This document shows, one piece after another, positions 57,973-64,000 of a stretch of DNA of 64,000 bases. The notes under the pieces were generated by a model that searched no databases, had not been told where the DNA came from, and worked only from the letters and a program-made list of their open reading frames with translations. This stretch comes from Rhizoctonia solani. Lineage: Eukaryota; Basidiomycota; Agaricomycetes; Cantharellales; Ceratobasidiaceae. The translations under genes and the position numbers were made by a program. The stretch's first letter is position 1. Each line of letters begins with the position of its first letter. The stretch is taken from the NCBI RefSeq assembly GCF_016906535.1, contig NC_057384.1:806001-870000 (forward strand). The letters are read 5' to 3'.

Positions 57973-58222
57973 TGGAAGGACACCAGTTCTATTCCCACCA
58001 TGGGAAAAACTTTTCACAGGGGCGCTGCCCACCCAAAAAAGGGGGGCAGTGTCCTGGACACGGTCACATGACCAGTACAAGTGGTTGCATGCTGGCCCAA
58101 GCCCAAATTTGGGGGGTAGCAGGTGTAATCATGGGTTGTCAGCAGAGGAATAATAGGGCTCTATGGCTTAGTGGTCAAGCTGGTTCAATTCCGGCTAGTT
58201 CTATTTTCCTCTGTTTATGACA

Positions 58223-58823
58223 TATGCAATTGCCTTAAGTCAGCAACACCCCAATAAGGTAAGAGATTGGCAGGATGTTATCTTATCAGTGCAATCAAGT
58301 GTCATTTCATAGCTAAATACATCCTTAATAAATAGCAGGGGGGGAGGTCAACTCCCCCCTGCTAGATAGGTGATCCAGATATTTAGAACACCCCTCCTTC
58401 AGCACCTAGATCTATATCCAATGCATTTCACATTGAGTTCCACGGTGCACACTGCATCCGGGCTGGGCCTCACCTCTAAATGAGCACTTTAGAAAGGCTC
58501 GACCGTTCTAAATCCCTTACGGAAACGTACCCACTCACAAGCATGTCACATGACCCACGAGACGTAAGGATGGGAAGAGGGCCATATTCCCTGCGCTCCC
58601 GTTCTTGTGAGTCCTTGGGGGAGACCTGGAGGATTCTAGGCCCTGTGAATTACAGAGTGCCTGGCAGTTGATCAGATTTAAATTGGACTGAGTAGTAGAT
58701 ATTCCAGCAATGCAGAAAATACGGTTTACATTTGTTCTTGTACACTACAGGCAATCCAAGCATTCAAGGTAATACACATCTCGAAAACTGCATTTCTTAT
58801 GCTTGCCTATAATCGCTGGTTGA
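58223..58823. other. Unassigned transition zone
   Basis: CpG becomes frequent from about 58430. It includes a G/C-rich hairpin at 58334-58363 (AGCAGGGGGG-type stem, loop GTCAA). No gene recognised. Confidence 0.4.
58334..58363. other. Strong 12-bp hairpin
   Basis: AGCAGGGGGGGAG pairs with CTCCCCCCTGCT with one bulged G and a five-base loop. Confidence 0.75.
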
Positions 58824-61735
58824 TTAACCTCGAGGATCTTCGATAACTGCAATCGATTCTTCCTGCCATTTGGCCTTTGGGGTGTAGGCCTTTGCTGATT
58901 TCTGGTGATGCGCAGAGGAATGAAGGCGAATGGAGTCACCCGGAAAATTGTGAATCCATCTTCCAGCCCCAATATTTGGTCTAATAGTCGGATCATTTAG
59001 TTGCACAAGCCAGTACTAAAAATTCTTTTGACAGGACCACCAACGCACCGATAAGTAGTCCCTATTTCTGAGCGGTTCTTGTTCCGTTGAGATAACTTGG
59101 GCACGGGTAGTATCTCTAGCAACCACCACCATGGCGAGCCCTCAGTGGCCTCGTACGGATCTTTCTGGGCATCAAAGTCATCGAGTGAATGTCTTTTGGA
59201 AGTCACATCCTGTTCAGCTTTCTCTTGATCTCCTTCAGCAGGGCGGTCTAGAATCTGTGCTCGACGGTAGCAATTGAGAGAATAAGGATCGAAAATTATG
59301 AAGAGCTCAGGAATCGAGACTATCTGATGAACCATCCAGCGCAGTGATATGTAGCTCATATCCGGGAGACGAGCTGGAGTATCGTCGTTTGGTGGTTCAT
59401 TCTCCGGGATTGGGTCACCGTTTTGTCTACCTGAGTCCTTTACCCATTGAAGCCGCTTGATAAGACTGTTAAACCTTTGGCGAATCATGTTGAACCCCTT
59501 GCTAATAGCTCTTGATGCTATATTTCTGCGTGTGACATCTGTCAAGGGAGATCCTCCACCTACATCAGTATGGCTCCCTTTAAACCAGACTTCGACTGCG
59601 GTTTGCCCGTGTTCATGTCTGGTCCGCGCATGATCCCAGACACTAGGTATGAAGTGCCCTCGAGTTTCATCCAGTGCCAGTGCCTGTCTTTATAAGGAAT
59701 CAGTACTCAAAAGCCGTACAAATCAAACCAAGACGCGCCTAAACTCTTTAACACTAGGATTGAATTCTACCCAAGGGAGGGATTTTCTACTTAGAGCGCC
59801 TGCTGGAAGTTTGAACCATCTTCTGCATGGAGCGTTATCAGATTTACGTACCAACACTTCCAACAGTGTCCCTATTTAAATCGATTTGGCATACCGTAAG
59901 TGGACCAATCACATAGCAAGGTACAAAAGCGCCTACCAAACGCCTAAGAATGATATCTCCACAGGGGTGCAAAACGTCATCATAAAATGTTTTGGGTCGA
60001 CTTTGTTTGCTGGAAGGCTCCCGTCGGCTACACGGGGTGTAACATCTTAGTAGGGTGGCTATCACGAAATGCATACCTTACCATTTTCAGAATCCTTTTC
60101 GGTCTTTTCAATATCTACTGCGCCCACAAGGTACCTGCCGATGTTTGATACTGTTGGTTTTGCATTTGATTGGGGTTCCTCCCATTCAACGCTTTGTCTT
60201 CGAGAAATTGTTCCTGCATATACCCGATAAGCAAAAGGAACTTGTTCTGGTGCGCAACACAGTTAGATGCTGGGTACCCAGAGGCGCAATAGATTACTTG
60301 CCTACGTTGTGCTTAGGGAGCAATCCAACCTTTAACATTTGGCAATCAATAAAACACCCAATCGCAATGTCTCTACGGGAGCCCCAGAACCTCTGGAGCG
60401 CTCTGGAGTGCTCCGGTTTCGGGAGCTCCTCGTTAGGATCCGACGGATCTGGATTGCTCGGCGAGCACTTCCGAGCGTCATACCAGACACTCAGGAGCGC
60501 TCGCCGACAATAGCGAGTTCCGGAGCGCCCCCGAGATTTTTAGGGCCCCGTAGAGGTACTGGTCGTAGACCGAAAGAGTAAACTCACTGCATGCAACATT
60601 CCCGCAAGTGCCCGTGCAGTATAGGCGCCTCGAGAGAATCCAAAAATACTGATCTGGTCCCCCTCTAAATGTTATAATTAGCCGCGCAATTAAAAAGTAA
60701 GAATGGCATAGTCGTAGCAAACCTTGATATGTGTCCATCAAATATCTGTATCCATCAATCACCTTGGCATAGAACTATTAGTAAATGTATGAGTTAATGT
60801 AGCGAGGAGGTTTCTATTACATGCTGATACAGGTACCTGGTATTGAGGAAAAACTATTAATGTCATTTGTAGATATCACTAGGGTGTTCATGCCTACCAG
60901 GCAACCGCTTGGTCAGCTGTTTTGGCTATCTTTGCACCCAAGCTAGTCCAAAAGCCTGGATGCGAGTAAGTGCCTACTCCTGCCTGTGCATGCCTTGTCA
61001 GATATTCTGATTTATTTAACTTTTGTGTACTACCTGATAGTATACCTAGATATGAATGGCAGGTTCATGTCTCCACTGGTTAATGTGTTCCACACAACGC
61101 ACCACTTGTTCAGATGGATTGCTTTTCTTCAAAAGCTCCATCATCTTGACAATATTTGTATTCTTCGATTCAGTTCGTTAATACGAAAGCCATTCCGAAA
61201 ACGTGGATGCTTACTTGTTTGCTGAAGTGATTAGCGGTCCCGTCAAAACATAATACGATCGAGCGCTGGCTCATTCATCAGATTGAAAGGATCAGGAAAA
61301 CATGGAGCTATTCCATACCTTGGATCGTTTGGGCTTCAAACCAAGACGAAGGAAGGATAGTTTCGAGACTGGGTCGTAATATGGGACGACATCAAGACGA
61401 TTGTCAAGACGGAGAAAATGCGTCCTCGAGTCATCAAATTCTACCTCCAAAGTTTGCCGTTCATGACTCTTTTCGACCCACACCTTTTGGAAGCCTTTAT
61501 ACTGGCGATTCTGACCCCCAGTGTCGTCCCAGAATAGCATACTGTTGCGGACCCCTACGTAAGGAGTGAGGTCGAATGTGCTATGCCCTTTACAAGCAAA
61601 GGCGTGAATGTCATAAGATGAGTCCAGAGTGGCAGTTACTTGGATTTGATTGGAGCCCGGCTGCAAGTCAGCGTGGAGCTCACACAGGTTATAGCATTTT
61701 ATGAGTACTGTCCGGAACTCGAGATGTTGGGTCAT
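58824..61735 (-). CDS. DUF2235 (Tle1-like alpha/beta hydrolase) gene, many exons, with N-terminal extension
   Basis: First exons (minus): 61735-61319, 61265-61215, 61162-61103, 61045-61034 (12 nt), 60983-60898, 60836-60821 (16 nt), 60762-60723, 60664-60588, 60329-60302, 60246-60135; later ones about 60000-59945, 59878-59860, 59760-59725, 59700-59045 (with an intron near 59640) and 58973-58824, stop TAA. The phases of the listed exons agree. Core motifs: SIVLCFDGTANHFS, VIDGYRYLMDTYQ, nucleophile elbow IFGFSRGAYTAR, VEQVPFAYRVY, a WDTVGSVG exon pair, and HTDVGGGS near the C-terminus. DUF2235 proteins are predicted lipase-like hydrolases related to T6SS Tle1 catalytic domains. One intron after 60302 fits only a GC-AG donor (GCAAGT). 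The N-terminal 139 residues (exon 1) resemble a cyanovirin-N-like pattern weakly. An ATG at 61274 offers a shorter form. Confidence 0.82.
60371..60556. mobile_element. GC-rich MITE-L copy 1 in a DUF2235 intron (186 bp)
   Basis: The ends are inverted repeats (CTCTACGGGAGCCCC and GGGCCCCGTAGAG). It is related in reverse orientation to 62080-62283. It lies between the exons ending at 60588 and starting at 60329. Confidence 0.8.
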
Positions 61736-61803
61736 TTGGTAGGCTACGTTAGGAGAGAATATTCTTGGTGGATAGCAATATCTTTTGCTATTCAGGTTCG
61801 ACC

Positions 61804-61812
61804 TCCTTTATA
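61804..61812 (-). promoter_or_regulatory. TATA-like box upstream of the DUF2235 gene
   Basis: The minus strand reads GGTATAAAGG about 70 nt before the ATG at 61735. Confidence 0.35.
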
Positions 61813-62079
61813 CCCTGATCCTCCTTTGTTATTTCTAAACGTCCAACCATTTGATATTAATAACTTCTCCCACTTAGTAGTGTGGGACTACGTTGATTGC
61901 TTAGGACACTCTTTTAGCTAAAATGTCTCATATACTACCCTTCTATACTAATTCATTCGGCATCATTCGGCTGATCTGCCCAGCGATTACGGAATAAGCA
62001 CCTGTCACCTTTCACCTTTATCCCTCATCGACTACAATAACTTTGCCCTTCACAGCTCACTGCTATGTAGAGTAAATTC

Positions 62080-62283
62080 CTCTACGGGACCCCAAAAGTC
62101 TCGGTAGCTCTCCGAGAGTCGCTATTGTCGGTGAGCACTCCGGTGCGTTCAGTATGACGCTCGGAAGCACTTGTGGAGTACTCCCAAATGCTTTCTGAGT
62201 AACTTGGATCGATGAGATCCTAACGAAGAGGTTCCCCAAACTGGATCACTGCAGAGCGCTCCAGGATTTTTGGGTCTCGCGCA
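62080..62283. mobile_element. GC-rich MITE-L copy 2 (about 204 bp)
   Basis: It starts CTCTACGGGACCCC and ends in the GGGTCTCGCGCAG region. The interior (CTATTGTCGG, GACGCTCGGAAG) matches copy 1 in reverse. No ORF. Confidence 0.72.
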
Positions 62284-63444
62284 GTCAGTCGGAACATGCA
62301 GCTAATATTTAGACCAGTAAATTGATCAATTGAGTCGATCTCTTCTCCATAGCCTCCCAGTGGGATCGAGGGTATCTTCATAGGAGATTCATGTAGGGGA
62401 TTCCATCTCTTTGCGAGTCTTGGAAGAGCCCTAGTTCGATAAAGAGCAAAGACATGCCTTGGAGAAGATCACGGTCTTTACGTACAGAGATCACTACCGG
62501 GAACCTCCGTAGATTGACAACTTCTGAACAGCCTCAAGCATTTGATGAGGCAATGACAGTGAGCGAATGAACGTTACTGTGCACCCTGCTACAAGGCAAA
62601 TGATAGTTCCCGCCGTTATAGACAGTAAGATTGAGTCAAAGCGTGATAGGTTTTGCTTTCACCCGATGCCTACAAGCCTTCTAATTGGAACAGAACTTAA
62701 AATTAGCCCCAAAGAGTCGTGAATGAATTATCTGCTTACATGGAACGTGTGAAATGCAGCTAGGATGATCGATTATTCGTGTGCAATATCTATCTGCGAT
62801 TGAAACCCTCATGCACTTTGGGGGCAATATGGAGAACCGCTAGTTACCAGATGATTGCGCCCCAAAAAAAGCTCGGGCTCTTACATCCTCATATGTGTGT
62901 TCTGACAGCATAGCACCTTAAGATGTACGGGTCCACTGATTGAATGGAATGTACGGCTAAGCATCCAGTTTGTAATCTGCTACACTAGAATTCGACGTGA
63001 CATCTCGGATTCGTCGACTCGGTCTAGAGCGTGCCAGAGGCAGGTATCATGGCTGGAGACTTCTAAGGTGTTCATCGCAAAGAGCCGTCGCGTTTGAGGG
63101 TACTTACATGTTGATTAAGAATCTTCGAGCGTTGAATAAGGGTGTGTCATGAGCCCACCCATCTTTTCCTAGTTGGCGGCTAATCTCTGGGGCTCTCCAA
63201 TGCGTCCGAGGGGCCATCGCAGATGACTGCAGGACTCAATTCCAGACTCCCCCAGATTGACCCAGGGCGTTTCAGGGTAGGCCCCCCCATGGGAGATCGC
63301 CGGAGACCTTTAGACAAAGAGTCCATCTAGCTCGTTGGTTACCTTTATGCGTACTATAAAATGGTACCGTTCGTCTAAGTATAGATAACATTACTACACA
63401 ATACCTCTTGGGTTGGTGCAGGACAAGTGAATCACTTTCCATAG
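62284..63444. other. Unassigned intergenic DNA with normal CpG content
   Basis: Only short open frames; no domain, tRNA or repeat family recognised on either strand. Confidence 0.4.
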
Positions 63445-63708
63445 GTGATGACCTCAGACGACAGTAAAGCATCCTATTCGATGAAATTGAGTGGCGAGAT
63501 TATTCACTTCATGACTGTAGATGAAAAGCTTATGCTGGGCTATCAGCTATTCATGGATCGTTGTGCGAAGTGCCACACAGTGGATACCGCCATTTCGGAA
63601 AATGGGTGTGGGCAATCAGAGAAGGACAAAGTGAAGCAAGGCCCGTCCCTGAAACAGCTGCACGGTCAGTTTAGCGTGAACTTGTTTGGCATGAATACTA
63701 AATCTTAA
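63445..63708 (+). CDS. Cytochrome c-like protein, first exon(s)
   Basis: From the ATG at 63445 the frame contains MLGYQLFMDRCAKCH then TVD, matching the cytochrome c haem-attachment region (GxxLFxxRCxxCHTV) with CAKCH as the CXXCH motif, followed by KQGPSLKQLHG, the usual GP.L.GL/HG region with an insertion. Cytochrome c carries electrons in the mitochondrial intermembrane space. After LHG the frame ends quickly; a donor (GGTCAGT) near 63664 suggests an intron and a continuation to the right. The methionine ligand domain was not identified, so it could also be a divergent or broken paralogue. Confidence 0.5.
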   Translation: MMTSDDSKASYSMKLSGEIIHFMTVDEKLMLGYQLFMDRCAKCHTVDTAISENGCGQSEKDKVKQGPSLKQLHGQFSVNLFGMNTKS

Positions 63709-64000
63709 CGTATAATTTATAGAGAGATTCAATGGTCCTCTTCAAAGATATTTTCGAAAAGTCGAACCAACAACCAGAATACTCGAGGTCCGTTGGAACC
63801 AAGATAGCCTACATCAGCACCTCCAGCACAATTCAGTTCTGGACGAAAGCTGTTGTAACCCTTCAAATAAGGGTGCGCTGTACAGATTTCAAAGAGAAGC
63901 AATCATCGCGTTCATTCAGTGCGGTATGGCGCTCTTTCAGAGCAAAAAGGATCAACTCTCAAATCGAACCACGGAGAATTGAGAAATGTGTTTCTTGCAT
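63709..64000. other. Possible continuation of the cytochrome c-like gene, unresolved
   Basis: Several short open frames, but I could not place the conserved C-terminal cytochrome c motifs with confidence. Confidence 0.3.

Larger units (their letters stand above)
57788..58222 (+). mobile_element. Complete TRIM (miniature LTR retrotransposon, 435 bp), TSD TATGC
   Basis: Two near-identical 173-bp direct LTRs (57788-57960 and 58050-58222) flank an 89-bp internal region. TATGC occurs at 57783-57787 and 58223-58227. The internal region begins two bases after the LTR with a primer site (TGGTAGAACT) and ends with a purine tract (AAAAAAGGGGGGCAG) against the 3' LTR. It has no coding capacity and would depend on enzymes of an autonomous element. 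Five solo LTRs and one fragment occur elsewhere in the window. Confidence 0.95.

Noticed and set aside
60055..60513. 152-residue plus-strand ORF
   Set aside because: It overlaps introns, exons and a MITE of the minus-strand DUF2235 gene; no domain.

Overview
This window reads as a repeat-dense block of a filamentous basidiomycete nuclear genome. An Agaricomycete such as Rhizoctonia/Ceratobasidium is my best guess, and that is inference. The grounds are short 50-100 nt introns, a chromodomain Gypsy load, a KDZ transposase, Tc1/mariner and PIF/Harbinger relics, and a DUF2235 hydrolase gene. No tRNA, rRNA or CRISPR locus was found. LTR family names (LTR-A to LTR-K) are local labels. Boundaries come from TG...CA termini, repeated copies and 5-bp target-site duplications (TSDs) read by eye.

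Layout. 1-4.2 kb: 3' end of a Gypsy chromovirus with its 3' LTR, inserted in a head-to-head pair of LTR-E copies. 4.2-11.3 kb: decayed Gypsy-2 (minus strand) among four LTR-B copies. 11.3-23.1 kb: one Gypsy-3 integrase/RNase H region (minus strand) broken by LTR-C, LTR-D, Tc1, LTR-H, LTR-F and LTR-E insertions. The LTR-D pair flanks an inverted 167-bp integrase segment with exchanged TSDs. 23.1-25.5 kb: decayed KDZ transposase. 27.1-28.7 kb: a 1.57-kb palindromic foldback element with TA ends. 29.6-33.0 kb: degenerate minisatellite full of insertions. 33-36.4 kb: Gypsy protease relic and a DDE transposase relic, each split by a solo LTR. 36.4-47.9 kb: an old LTR-F holding a nearly complete Gypsy-F chromovirus, itself hit by five more insertions. 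49.8-55.9 kb: an LTR-G-bounded element without pol that carries a gag-like gene on the plus strand and, on the minus strand, an apparently intact five-exon gene for a CRESS-type Rep (HUH endonuclease plus superfamily 3 helicase). 55.9-58.2 kb: PIF/Harbinger relic, palindromic MITE, and a complete 435-bp TRIM element.

From about 58.4 kb to the end CpG becomes visibly common and the DNA looks like ordinary genic sequence: a many-exon DUF2235 gene (minus strand), two copies of a GC-rich MITE, and the start of a cytochrome c-like gene. The left 58 kb is CpG-poor and TpG/CpA-rich, consistent with CpG-methylation decay of repeats; the two LTR-H copies differ mainly by transitions, two of the three I saw being at CpG.

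Best leads: (1) a miniature LTR retrotransposon whose LTR holds a tRNA-like fold lacking an anticodon arm and whose primer-binding site is exactly complementary to the 3' acceptor strand of that fold plus CCA; (2) the intact intron-containing Rep gene inside an LTR-bounded element; (3) an inversion between two opposed solo LTRs proved by swapped TSDs and by the interrupted reading frame; (4) a 13-nt match implying Tf1-like self-priming in Gypsy-F.
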